64,000 bases of DNA from Leptospira abararensis (GTDB lineage: Bacteria > Spirochaetota > Leptospiria > Leptospirales > Leptospiraceae). Position numbers and translations under genes: made by a program. Shown one piece after another: positions 29,710 through 38,868 of the stretch. The stretch spans positions 186,001 through 250,000 of the forward strand of contig NZ_JAFFPR010000027.1 in NCBI RefSeq assembly GCF_016918735.1. The letters are read 5' to 3'. The notes below the pieces were generated by a model. It worked only from the letters and a program-made list of their open reading frames with translations. It made no database searches and had not been told where the DNA came from. How positions within the stretch are numbered: position 1 is the first letter of the stretch; every line of letters starts with the position of its first letter.

Positions 29710-29735
29710 AATGATTAGAAGGCAATAAGTTCCAA

Positions 29736-30296
29736 ATGATGTGGTTTCCCTTTAAAAAAAAGAAACAGAAGTTAACTATTTCCCAAGATACTAAAGAAAG
29801 AATTGATGCGGAATCAGAAAAACTAGGGAAACCTCAGGTTTTGATTCTAACCTTGCAACGCAATGAGAGTGGTGTTCGCTCCGTATTGGTTGGATTTAGT
29901 GATAAAATGGATTCCGATTCTGGTTTGATTCGCTGGATGAATGAAACTGACGAAGTCCTCCTATCTTTGGGAGAACTTAAGTTCGATTTAGGAAAATTCT
30001 ATTTTTACCCCAATATCGATTTAGAATGGAAAAAAACACCACGACCTGAAATTCATAAAGTCATTTCTAACTATAGATTTACAAAGGAACCCATTTATTT
30101 AGAAGCAAAAGAGTTCTTTAGTTTGCGTCCAGTATTATCCCATTGTCTTCAAAGAGAAGATGTGATTTCTATTTATCTAGAAGGAAATATTTGCCAATTA
30201 GAAATTCCAAATCTTACAAAAGAAAAAGAAGAAAGAATTTCGGAGGAGCTCCTTATTTATCTTTCTTCTCTATACGAGAGTCCATGGGAAGGATGA
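29736..30296 (+). CDS. HesB/IscA-like plus Nfu N-terminal-like protein without cluster cysteines
   Basis: Of 186 aa, the first part (about 13-85: LTISQDTKERIDAES ... VLVGFSDK) resembles A-type Fe-S carriers. The second (about 95-182: NYRFTKEPIYLEAKEFFSLRPVLSHCL ... ISIYLEGNICQLEI) resembles the Nfu/NifU N-terminal scaffold domain. The two cysteines present, in SHCLQ and NICQL, do not form the CGC or CxxC cluster-binding motifs, so direct Fe-S assembly is doubtful. The basic start MWFPFKKKKQK is unusual. The last 44 bp overlap the opposing TPR gene. Confidence 0.65.
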   Translation: MMWFPFKKKKQKLTISQDTKERIDAESEKLGKPQVLILTLQRNESGVRSVLVGFSDKMDSDSGLIRWMNETDEVLLSLGELKFDLGKFYFYPNIDLEWKKTPRPEIHKVISNYRFTKEPIYLEAKEFFSLRPVLSHCLQREDVISIYLEGNICQLEIPNLTKEKEERISEELLIYLSSLYESPWEG

Positions 30297-32289
30297 CGTC
30301 ATCTCCGGTTGCCAGTTCCTTTTCCCATCCGCGGACATTTGGTTTCACAGAAGAGATGGATTTTCCAAGTTCAATGATTTCCCCTTGAAACAAGGGTTTC
30401 CCCTTTCTTTGGAATTCTAATTTTGAATTTTTTAGTAATCCATCATCTTTTCCAAGAGAAACAATCACTTCATCTTTTTTGACTTTCAAGATTTTTCCTT
30501 CTTTGGGGAGTAAAACCTTGATCTGTTCAGCGATTCGATGAATGACTGTAGGAAGGCTATCGCGACCTCGTTGGTTAGTAGACCATGTGGCAATGTCTCT
30601 CAAACTAGTTCTGTCATACACAGAAACATCCAGCCGGATATCACCATCTTTCATTTTATATTTGCCATGTACTATATATCGAATTTTTGATGCGTTTTTT
30701 CTCTTTGTATCTAACAAGTGCAAGTTGTCTATGGTAAAAGGTATTGTTTGTGAAAACGGATGATAACTGGTTTCTTTCAGAAGTCCTCTAATGTATTGAA
30801 ACTCGTCACCCTCCACAACCCGAACTGATTGCATCTGTTTCAAATTATAACGTAGTGCTTCCGATAACAATCGTCCTGCTTGTAAATGGTAAGGAAAGGC
30901 TAAACTGGACTCCATATCAAAAACAAAAACTTCCGGGCTATATCGAATCACATTTTCCTGAATTGCGTTTGGATCAATTTGGATGTATCCTTCGCGAAAC
31001 TCCAATGATTCTTTTATATTCTTAATCGAAAACTCGAGTTTGTTTTGGAGTTTAAAGGAATTCGGATCTTCCTCACGCAAGCGAAGTAAAAGGTTGGTGT
31101 ATTTTACTCCTTCTCCAGTTTGATTGTAAAACTCTAATAATTCTTTCCGAATTACGGGTGTTTGTGGGCTAAGGTCTTTAGCTCTTTTGAGGTGAAAAAT
31201 GGAACTTTTATGGTATAGGGAATGTTTTTCGGAATAAAACCGGTCTCGTCTATAATCACCGAGTTCTCTTCTTAATTTTGACTCTTCTTTCTCTTGGCTG
31301 ATTGAATACTGTTCTGCCTCAAAACGCAAAATTTCATCTAGATCATCTAATTGCAATGCCCTTCGGTAGTGGTAAGTGGCAAATTTAGTTTCCCCAAGTT
31401 CCCAAGCCAAATTGGCTTCCAAACTATGATAAAGTTGGTTATCAGGAAACTCTCTGGCGAGTTCATAAATCGTCCGAAAGGCTTTTTTCTTAATCTCTCT
31501 GTTTGATCCAAAATTGGATAAAATAATATCATGGTAAACGGAATAAAAACGAGCCTGTTCCCCTTTGGGATCAAGATTTAAAGAATTTTGGAGTGCTTCT
31601 TCTACTGAACTAAGTGCAACTCGGAGTTGTTCTGGGTAAAAATAGTTTTGGTATAATAAGACTTTTGCTTTGAATGCAAATCCTTCTGGATCATTAGGCT
31701 CTTTTTTTGAATAGGAATCGATCGCATTATAGGAATCCGTATAATTTTGTTTGGTAAAATATAGTTCGGCTAACATTCTCAATAAATCAGAAGGTTCATC
31801 CAACCGAGTTGCCAATGTTTTAAGTTTGTAAATTGCAGAATCCAATTTTCCCTGTTTCTGCAGTGACTTGGCTTCTGTAATTCGGAGTGCCGAATTATTT
31901 GGGAATTCGACAAGTAAAGGATCAATTAACTTCGAAATGGCGGAAAAATCCGAATCTAAAAGATAAATTTCTGATAAACCAGAAACTGCGAAGATATGTT
32001 TTGGTTCTCTCTCTAAAATTTCTAAATAGAATTTTTTACTCTCCCTGTAGGCACCTAAGCGAAAGCTACAATCTGCTACTCCTAATTTCGCATCGATTGA
32101 ATTCCGGTTTTTTTGTAAGGCAGACTGATACAATTGAATCGCCTTACGGCAATTGTTTTCTGACTGGAGCCTTTTCCCTTCAGCAATGTCTTCTAAAGTG
32201 GAAGTCTGTGCCTTTAAAAGAGGATCCGATACAAAAAGTCCTGTTAGCAACAAAAATAAAAAAGTAAACTTAACGAGGTTCTGGAACAA
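30253..32289 (-). CDS. Secreted TPR-repeat protein
   Basis: I place the start at the TTG at 32289 because AAGGAGG (32295-32301) lies five bases upstream and the signal peptide follows directly (LFQNLVKFTFLFLLLTGLFV); the upstream ATG at 32304 would put that SD inside the gene. The mature protein carries at least eight TPR units (about 35-400) and a C-terminal beta-rich domain (about 450-675; LDVSVYDRTSLRDIATW and KILKVKKDEVIVSLGKDDGL), reminiscent of CsgG/FlgT-type envelope proteins. Its start lies within the 3' end of the upstream NHL/VWA gene, so the two are coupled and may act together in the periplasm. No enzymatic residues are seen. Confidence 0.8.
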   Translation of the reverse strand: MFQNLVKFTFLFLLLTGLFVSDPLLKAQTSTLEDIAEGKRLQSENNCRKAIQLYQSALQKNRNSIDAKLGVADCSFRLGAYRESKKFYLEILEREPKHIFAVSGLSEIYLLDSDFSAISKLIDPLLVEFPNNSALRITEAKSLQKQGKLDSAIYKLKTLATRLDEPSDLLRMLAELYFTKQNYTDSYNAIDSYSKKEPNDPEGFAFKAKVLLYQNYFYPEQLRVALSSVEEALQNSLNLDPKGEQARFYSVYHDIILSNFGSNREIKKKAFRTIYELAREFPDNQLYHSLEANLAWELGETKFATYHYRRALQLDDLDEILRFEAEQYSISQEKEESKLRRELGDYRRDRFYSEKHSLYHKSSIFHLKRAKDLSPQTPVIRKELLEFYNQTGEGVKYTNLLLRLREEDPNSFKLQNKLEFSIKNIKESLEFREGYIQIDPNAIQENVIRYSPEVFVFDMESSLAFPYHLQAGRLLSEALRYNLKQMQSVRVVEGDEFQYIRGLLKETSYHPFSQTIPFTIDNLHLLDTKRKNASKIRYIVHGKYKMKDGDIRLDVSVYDRTSLRDIATWSTNQRGRDSLPTVIHRIAEQIKVLLPKEGKILKVKKDEVIVSLGKDDGLLKNSKLEFQRKGKPLFQGEIIELGKSISSVKPNVRGWEKELATGDDVILPMDSRIEKKDK

Positions 32290-34303
32290 AGTATCCTCCT
32301 TCATCTCGACCCTTTACTCCTCTGTGTTCCACTCCGATTGCTAGTTTGATGTAGCGATTGATTAGTTCTGGATTTGTATCTGTTTTGTAAGAGAGTATGT
32401 AGCGATAGTCTATATGAGATTTTAGTTTTTTATATAAATCCCTTTCTTCTCCTTCTCCATCAAGAACGATATACCGACCGTTGGTTGGCCCAGTCATATC
32501 GGACCAAGAATCTTCCAACGAAGGGTTTGGATTTACAGTCAAAATATAGATAGGAATGGAATGGGCTTTGGCAAAAGAAACGATCCTAGATTTTTGGTAT
32601 TGTAAAAAACTATCTTCTCTACTTTCGCCAGAAACTAAATAGACGAGGGCCTTGGGCCCGGTTTCTAAAGATAATTTCTGTAAGGCGGCTATGCTCGCTT
32701 TACCAAAATTGTATTTTTCTTCTGGAATACCATCCCTAATTTTTGCGAGTATATCGCGTAAGGAAACTGTTTCCGCAAGGATTAAGTTACTATCCTTCCC
32801 AGCCCTGTACAAGGCAATTTTATCTGTATCTCGGAGGGAACGAAAGAAAGGAAAAAGACCATCTTCAAGTGAAAGTTTTCCCTTTTTCAAACTCTCGCTA
32901 TTTTCATAAACCATCGCAATACTTAGTTTATCGTTTAGTTTATTTTTGTTCGCTAAACTAAAGAGGGGTGTCATATTATCATTTTCAAAAATTCGAAAAC
33001 TCAAACGGTCGATTCCCACGATTTCTTTCCCGGCCCGGTTGCGAACTCGAGTATAAATATGAATGTCCGGAAATCCAGAAGTATCAATGGATTCAATTTT
33101 TAAATCTAAGTTGGAAAGTAGGTGGTTTTTTTGAGAAAATATATCGATTCTATGTTTTCCAAAATCTACAAAATACAAACTTCCAGTGAAGTCCATATTC
33201 GTTGCAAAAGGACGAAATAAAACACGATATACACCCTTTTTATCTCGAAATTTATTTAGCTGTGTCCATTCACCATGTAACAAAGAGTAGGTCCAGATTC
33301 CAGTGAGTTCGTCTGTTAAAAATATCTGGTTGTCTAAGATTCGAATGTTTCTTGGTTTTTTCCATTCAGGTTTTTCGATTGTGTTTATTGTATTTCCATC
33401 ACCGTCAAAAATAACTACCCGAAGATTTTCTTTATCCACAACATAAATTTTACCATCATGAATGGTGATCCCCGAAGGATTACCTAATTTAGAATTTCCC
33501 GAACCTTGAAACTCTAAAATAAATTTTCCGCTGGAATTGAATTTCTGAATCCTAGCATTTCCGGAATCAGCTACAAAAAGATTTCCACTGGGATCAATAA
33601 AAAGAGAAGAGGGACCGCGAAACTGTCCTTGACCTTTTCCTGGTCCACCCAGGGAAGATAGGTAACCTCCAGATAAATCAAAGATTAATACTTCATCCCT
33701 GGCAAAATCCGCGACATAGATTTTTTGATTGTAATAAGCTAAGGAGACTGGGCGATCGAGTTTTCTTGTAATACCCCCACGCCAGTTGGAAAGGGGAGAT
33801 CCTGCTGCATTGAATTTAATGATATTGGAAGTGTCAAACCCTGCAACATAGAAGTTCCCATCTTCATCAAAGGTAATGTCCACTGGATTACGAAACCGGT
33901 AACCGCGAATGGAATCTCCTTCAATGGTTTTAAAATAGATTTTTTCTTTATCGGTGACGCCACCAGCAATGGCCAAACGAAGAGCTTCAATTTTATTAAT
34001 GATTAAAAGATCGTTTTTTGCTTTCGAGGCAAGAATTTCTAATTCATCTAAAGCCTCTTCCCATTCGCCTAACAGATAGTAATTATTCGCAAGTTCTAAA
34101 CGTGCTAAATGGAAGTCTTTTTTTAAATTTACGGCTTTCTGAAATCGTTCTTTTGCCGCTGAATATTCTCTTAAATTTTTATAGGTAAGACCTCGTTTGA
34201 ATTCTTCCTTGGCATTCTCTTCCCCCAAGGAAAAGTTGGGAAAGTCCAGAGGGAAAATTTGTGTGCTCACCAATAGAAAGAAAAACGATAGTAACTTTCT
34301 CAA
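32270..34303 (-). CDS. Secreted TPR + NHL-repeat + VWA-like protein
   Basis: The likely start is TTG at 34303, with GGAGGG (34311-34316) seven bases upstream and a signal peptide directly after (RKLLSFFFLLVSTQIFPLDF); earlier in-frame codons reach 34351. In about 677 aa, two TPR units come first (about 35-105). A six-bladed NHL propeller follows (about 125-400; repeated 'P.GI/SL..D..GN.YVAD..N.R..KF'), then a beta domain and a VWA/TolB-like C-terminal part (about 455-640; LSIAMVYENSES, ALVYLVSGESREDS). The MIDAS motif is not typical (Tyr-Glu-Asn at the first loop). It probably acts as a periplasmic binding scaffold. The downstream TPR gene overlaps it. Confidence 0.8.
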   Translation of the reverse strand: MRKLLSFFFLLVSTQIFPLDFPNFSLGEENAKEEFKRGLTYKNLREYSAAKERFQKAVNLKKDFHLARLELANNYYLLGEWEEALDELEILASKAKNDLLIINKIEALRLAIAGGVTDKEKIYFKTIEGDSIRGYRFRNPVDITFDEDGNFYVAGFDTSNIIKFNAAGSPLSNWRGGITRKLDRPVSLAYYNQKIYVADFARDEVLIFDLSGGYLSSLGGPGKGQGQFRGPSSLFIDPSGNLFVADSGNARIQKFNSSGKFILEFQGSGNSKLGNPSGITIHDGKIYVVDKENLRVVIFDGDGNTINTIEKPEWKKPRNIRILDNQIFLTDELTGIWTYSLLHGEWTQLNKFRDKKGVYRVLFRPFATNMDFTGSLYFVDFGKHRIDIFSQKNHLLSNLDLKIESIDTSGFPDIHIYTRVRNRAGKEIVGIDRLSFRIFENDNMTPLFSLANKNKLNDKLSIAMVYENSESLKKGKLSLEDGLFPFFRSLRDTDKIALYRAGKDSNLILAETVSLRDILAKIRDGIPEEKYNFGKASIAALQKLSLETGPKALVYLVSGESREDSFLQYQKSRIVSFAKAHSIPIYILTVNPNPSLEDSWSDMTGPTNGRYIVLDGEGEERDLYKKLKSHIDYRYILSYKTDTNPELINRYIKLAIGVEHRGVKGRDEGGYFVPEPR

Positions 34304-34431
34304 AGACACTCCCTCCAACCCCAATCTAATGGGACATAATCTGTAAGTCAACCCCTTCCTTAGGATTCGGAATGTGGTTTTCTCTTTATTCTCGACAGAA
34401 TCTTAAATTTAGACAGTATGGAAATGAAGTT

Positions 34432-36021
34432 ATGTCTCCTGAACTTATAGAACGTGAAGTCCGTCGGCGAAAGACCTTTGCCATCATTGCCCACCCCGAT
34501 GCGGGAAAAACCACTCTCACTGAAAAGCTGCTTCTTTATGGTGGTGCCATCCAACTCGCAGGAGCGGTGAAAGCAAAAAAAGAAGGGAAGTCGGCAACCT
34601 CTGATTGGATGGCAATGGAAAAGGAGAGAGGGATTTCGATTACCTCCGCTGCCCTCCAGTTTGAATACAAAAATAGCATCTTAAATCTTCTAGACACTCC
34701 AGGCCACGAAGACTTCTCTGAGGACACTTACCGAACCCTGATGGCAGCAGACACTGCCGTGATGGTTCTTGATGCCGGAAAAGGGGTCGAACCCCAAACC
34801 ATCAAACTTTTCCGCGTTTGTCGGGATCGCGGAATTCCCATCATTACTTTTATCAATAAAATGGACAGACCGACTAAGGATCTGTATGCGCTTTTGGATG
34901 AAATCGAAAAGGTTCTAGGAATCAAAGCGGTTCCAGATGTATGGCCGCTTGGAACGGGTTTTGATTTTAAAGGAGTTTATGACCTTCGGGACCAACAATT
35001 GTATTTGTTTGATCGCACACCCGGTGGAAAACAAAAGGCTGTCTTTCGTATGGCCGGTCCCAATGATCCGAGTCTTGATGAACAATTTGATGCAGAAATT
35101 GTAACTGCTTTCCGCGAACAAATTGATCTAGTCGAAAATGGAATTGGGAAAGTAGACAAAAATATGTTTCTACTAGGCAAGGAAACACCGGTTTATTTTG
35201 GTTCGGCGGTAAATAACTTCGGGATCGAACTTTTTTTGAATAAATTTTTGGAATTAGCTCCTGGCCCTGATCACATTCCTCTCCGTGATGGGAATTATTT
35301 AGATCCCATCAATGCACCTTTTAGTGCTTTTGTTTTCAAAGTGCAAGCTAACATGAATAAAGCGCATCGAGACCGGATTGCTTTTCTTCGGATTTGTTCC
35401 GGTGTCTTTGAGCGTGGATTAAACGTAAATCATAACCGGTTAGACAAACCGGTTAAACTTTCTTCCAGTTTTGCTTTTTTTGGCCAAGACAGAAACACGG
35501 TAGATACTGCCTATCCGGGAGATATCATTGGACTTGTAAATCCTGGAACTTATAAAATTGGAGACGTTTTGTCTACGGGGAATACTCCACCTTTACGTCC
35601 TCTACCTAGTTTTGCACCGGAACTTTTTGCCACCATTTCTTGTAAGGATACTTTACAATTAAAATCTTTTAAAAAGGGTTTGGATCAATTAGCAGAAGAA
35701 GGGATTCTCCACCTTTTCACTTCACGAACAATTGGCGGTGGTGTGCCCATCATTGGTGCTATGGGAAAACTCCAGTTTGAAGTATTCCAACGTCGCCTAA
35801 AGGATGAATATGGAGCCGAAACTTCCATTCATATCCTTCCTTATGGAATCTCTCGTTGGGTGAAAAAAGAAGACCGGTCCAAAATTCCATCAAATGCTAA
35901 TTTGGTGGAGGATTTATTTGGAAATATGGCTCTTCTTTTCGATACTGAATGGGATATGAACTATTTTCATAAGAACAATGAAGGAATTGAACTTTTAGAT
36001 AATCCTCCTTTGGAAGATTGA
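34432..36021 (+). CDS. prfC: Peptide chain release factor 3
   Basis: RF3 is a translational GTPase that recycles RF1/RF2 from the ribosome. I start it at the ATG at 34432 (MSPELIEREVRRRKTFAI), which matches family N-termini; an in-frame ATG at 34372 adds 20 unlikely residues. In 529 aa: P-loop AHPDAGKTTLTEK, switch II DTPGHEDFSEDT (RF3 type), NKMD specificity motif ITFINKMDRP, then domain II and C-terminal domain III (GVPIIGAMGKLQFEVFQRRLKDEYG). It ends directly against the opposing SpoIIE gene, the two stop codons being adjacent. Confidence 0.96.
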   Translation: MSPELIEREVRRRKTFAIIAHPDAGKTTLTEKLLLYGGAIQLAGAVKAKKEGKSATSDWMAMEKERGISITSAALQFEYKNSILNLLDTPGHEDFSEDTYRTLMAADTAVMVLDAGKGVEPQTIKLFRVCRDRGIPIITFINKMDRPTKDLYALLDEIEKVLGIKAVPDVWPLGTGFDFKGVYDLRDQQLYLFDRTPGGKQKAVFRMAGPNDPSLDEQFDAEIVTAFREQIDLVENGIGKVDKNMFLLGKETPVYFGSAVNNFGIELFLNKFLELAPGPDHIPLRDGNYLDPINAPFSAFVFKVQANMNKAHRDRIAFLRICSGVFERGLNVNHNRLDKPVKLSSSFAFFGQDRNTVDTAYPGDIIGLVNPGTYKIGDVLSTGNTPPLRPLPSFAPELFATISCKDTLQLKSFKKGLDQLAEEGILHLFTSRTIGGGVPIIGAMGKLQFEVFQRRLKDEYGAETSIHILPYGISRWVKKEDRSKIPSNANLVEDLFGNMALLFDTEWDMNYFHKNNEGIELLDNPPLED

Positions 36022-37935
36022 TTAGATCACTTCAATCCCGATCCAGGTAATATCGTCTAAAAGAGGAATTCCATCGCTATAGGAGTTAATTTTTAGTTCT
36101 AACTTTTGTTTGATGAGTGACATATGGTTTGAACCCATTGATGTAAAAAACTGTATCAATTCCTTTTCCCATAATTTTTCTTTATTTGAATCTTCTACAT
36201 CTTTTAATCCGTCAGTAAAAAGAAAAAATCTGTCTCCTTTCTCTATTGGAAATTCTAAAATCTTTGGATCTTTATTATGAATCATTCCAAACATTGGATT
36301 GAATTTTTCTAAACAAACCATCCCTCCAGGAGCTTGAAATAACATCCCTGGATGTCCAGCGTTTCCGTATTGAACTGTCATTTGATTAAAATCAAATAAC
36401 AAAAACATAAAAGGTACAAATGCATAGGGATCTGGAAAATTAGTGGATACTCCTTCATTCATTCCACTAAGGATTCTTTTGGGATCGGATTCTGTTTTTA
36501 CAATTTGATGAAACAAAACACGAAGTACAGTCATCATCATGGCAGCCTTCACACCATGCCCAATCACATCACCTATTGCAAAAATGGAACGATTGTTTCC
36601 TAAATCAATATAGTCATAATAATCCCCACCTACTTGGATAAGCGGTTTGTACAATACTTCATAGTCTAAGTGCGGTAAGATAATAATTCTATTAGGAAGA
36701 TATTTTTTTTGCAAATCCTTGGCATATTCCATTTCCTTTTCAAATTCTTGGCGTTTTTTGGTTACATTTTGTATAAGAACCAGTGCCCCACTGGCATATC
36801 GGTATTTCTGCTCTAAATACCAAAGTTGGTAAGTGATTTCAATTAGATAAACGGAACCATCCACCGAATAGAATTCTGATTCTTCTCGTCTAAGTTTAGT
36901 TTGGTCATTTTGAACCTTGGAAACTGATTTTAAGAAAGAACTGACTTCCTTTTCAATCCATTCTTTAATCGAAAGTTGGTCACGATATAGTTCTGTTACT
37001 AATAGTTTTGGTTCGACCTCGACATTTTCTAATAGTATTTTCCCTTTGGGATCAAATAGGATAGCTGCATGGGGAAACTCTTGTAAAAGAAGTCTTAATT
37101 TTTGTTTAGATTCGATTTCTCTGAGAGTAATCACTATAGAAAAAAGAAAAGATAAAATGAATATTGAAAATAAGATGAGAACATTCTTCTTTAACGAATC
37201 TTTTATTGGAATAAGAACCAGATCCTTGGGACTGACAATGAATAGGTGAAGGGGAAGTCCATACATGGGAAAACTGACCACAAAATAATCCATGTCTTCT
37301 TTTTTTGTCTCACGAAGGTTTGGTAAGTTAGATCGGATTTGCAGAGAGAACTTAACATCTGTTTTCCAAAAATCGGAGACTAAAAAATCATCCTCAATGA
37401 ATCCGGAAATTCCAAATTTGCCATCATTGTTTAAAACAAAAAGTCCTTCGTTGGGGTCACTAAAAGGAGAGTCTAGTAGCGAATCTTCCAAAAATTTTGC
37501 AGAATGGATAGATATCTGTTTGCCATCGAAAACGAAAAGATAAGATTTTTCTTCTGAATCTAGTTTGCAACTGACGAGAATTAGTTCAGGTATCTCTCCT
37601 GGGTGATGTTTTAACGAATTACAGTTTTTACTCACTCTCTCCAAGTCTGAGAGAGAAATAGAACCGACTGTTTTTTTTTCCAGAAGCTCCGAATTGATTG
37701 TTTCTCTGATTTGGTTCTCTAAATCAATGGCAAGCAGTTGGATTCGAATCAATTGGAATCTTTGGTTCCAGTCCAGTGCTTCCCTGTACTGCGATTGAAT
37801 CATAGATGCAACTAAAAGGATATAGGGAACAATGAGAAATGTGACAATTGAGAGAAATAACTTAAGAAAGGACTTGGTTTGGATTACAAATAAAAAATTT
37901 CCATACAATTCTCGAAACCAACGAACATAAGACAC
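36022..37935 (-). CDS. Membrane sensor with PAS-like and SpoIIE/PP2C phosphatase domains
   Basis: This is a 637 aa serine/threonine phosphatase, probably acting on an anti-sigma-factor antagonist. TM1 is at about 27-48, a periplasmic sensor domain runs to about 250, and TM2 is at 253-272. A PAS-like domain (about 290-400; FPHAAILFDPKGKILLENV) precedes a coiled linker and the PP2C domain from about 430. Metal-binding Asp residues are seen in QVGGDYYDYI, IGDVIGHGVKAAMMMT, FTDGLKDVED and LLDDITWIGIEV. It is the last gene of a set that begins with the LysM-FecR gene; 3 bp separate it from the gene upstream. This intact protein contrasts with the frameshifted SpoIIE gene at 17-19.6 kb. Confidence 0.92.
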   Translation of the reverse strand: MSYVRWFRELYGNFLFVIQTKSFLKLFLSIVTFLIVPYILLVASMIQSQYREALDWNQRFQLIRIQLLAIDLENQIRETINSELLEKKTVGSISLSDLERVSKNCNSLKHHPGEIPELILVSCKLDSEEKSYLFVFDGKQISIHSAKFLEDSLLDSPFSDPNEGLFVLNNDGKFGISGFIEDDFLVSDFWKTDVKFSLQIRSNLPNLRETKKEDMDYFVVSFPMYGLPLHLFIVSPKDLVLIPIKDSLKKNVLILFSIFILSFLFSIVITLREIESKQKLRLLLQEFPHAAILFDPKGKILLENVEVEPKLLVTELYRDQLSIKEWIEKEVSSFLKSVSKVQNDQTKLRREESEFYSVDGSVYLIEITYQLWYLEQKYRYASGALVLIQNVTKKRQEFEKEMEYAKDLQKKYLPNRIIILPHLDYEVLYKPLIQVGGDYYDYIDLGNNRSIFAIGDVIGHGVKAAMMMTVLRVLFHQIVKTESDPKRILSGMNEGVSTNFPDPYAFVPFMFLLFDFNQMTVQYGNAGHPGMLFQAPGGMVCLEKFNPMFGMIHNKDPKILEFPIEKGDRFFLFTDGLKDVEDSNKEKLWEKELIQFFTSMGSNHMSLIKQKLELKINSYSDGIPLLDDITWIGIEVI

Positions 37936-37938
37936 GAG

Positions 37939-38868
37939 TTAGTTCTCCTGATTTGTTTGTTTGATGCGAATTTTTTTGGGAATTTCTTCATTTCCTAAGC
38001 GATCACTTGCTGAGATTTCTATTTCCAAATCCTTTACACAAGATTTTAATAACTCATTCCAAGAATTTTTTTCCCAAAGAAACCATTCAGACTTTGAACT
38101 TGTCCCACATGAGCTTCGGAAACGAATCACATCCACTCCTGATCCTAAGTCAAATGATTGGAGTTTGAGATTTGTATTTGCGGATATGTAAATTTGTCCT
38201 TTGTTTTTATGTGTTTGCGGATCCCAAACAAGTTCCGTGTTAGGTGGGGTGTTGTCTACACTGAATTCCCAAACTTGCATCGAATCGGAAACTCCGAGTT
38301 CATTGGTCACTTGGAATTCCAAGCGGTATTCTCCATCCTTGGAAAAGAAAAATTCTGGAATTTCAGTCAATTTCCAAGAACCTCCATTCAAACGATAGCG
38401 AACCGATGTTTTTACTGATTGTTTGGTTACTGGTTTTACTTGGATTTTACTTTCTGTTAGAAAAAAGTGATTGGTTCCGTCCTTTGTGGGGAGGGGGATT
38501 AGCACATCCGTTTTTATGGGTTTTTGAGATACAACTTTAGCGGTTTCTTTTGGTTTGTTTTTCCCAAAGGAATTTACTTCGAATAATTCAGTCCAAAACC
38601 CACGCACTTGGCGTTTAGCAACGGCGCGGATTCGGAAGTATTCGTATCCATTCGGAATATAAAGTTGAATATTTCCAGGGTTCGATACCACTCGAAAAGG
38701 AATTTCTAGATCAAAGGAAGTTCCCTTCCATAATTCAAATTCATATTGGATGATATCCTCCCGTTCTGGCTCTAGAATCAATTGAATTGTTTTTGAATCT
38801 GAAAAGATAGGGAAAGTAATCCCACTTAAAAAAAGTATATAAGTGAAAATCTTAAATGAAGTTTTCAT
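37939..38868 (-). CDS. Secreted Ig-like domain protein
   Basis: This 309 aa protein has a signal peptide (KTSFKIFTYILFLSGITFPIFS). The mature part consists of beta-sandwich domains: one about 30-95 (QYEFELWKGTSF ... YEYFRIRAVAKRQVRGFWTELFEV), and two later Ig-like units around 150-215 (VRYRLNGGSWKL ... FSVDNTPPNTELVW) of the kind seen in extracellular surface proteins. There is no enzymatic motif. Its start overlaps the LysM-FecR stop (ATGA), and the SpoIIE phosphatase follows 3 bp downstream. This parallels the FecR/Fn3 genes after the cyclase at 3.8-9.9 kb. Confidence 0.75.
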   Translation of the reverse strand: MKTSFKIFTYILFLSGITFPIFSDSKTIQLILEPEREDIIQYEFELWKGTSFDLEIPFRVVSNPGNIQLYIPNGYEYFRIRAVAKRQVRGFWTELFEVNSFGKNKPKETAKVVSQKPIKTDVLIPLPTKDGTNHFFLTESKIQVKPVTKQSVKTSVRYRLNGGSWKLTEIPEFFFSKDGEYRLEFQVTNELGVSDSMQVWEFSVDNTPPNTELVWDPQTHKNKGQIYISANTNLKLQSFDLGSGVDVIRFRSSCGTSSKSEWFLWEKNSWNELLKSCVKDLEIEISASDRLGNEEIPKKIRIKQTNQEN

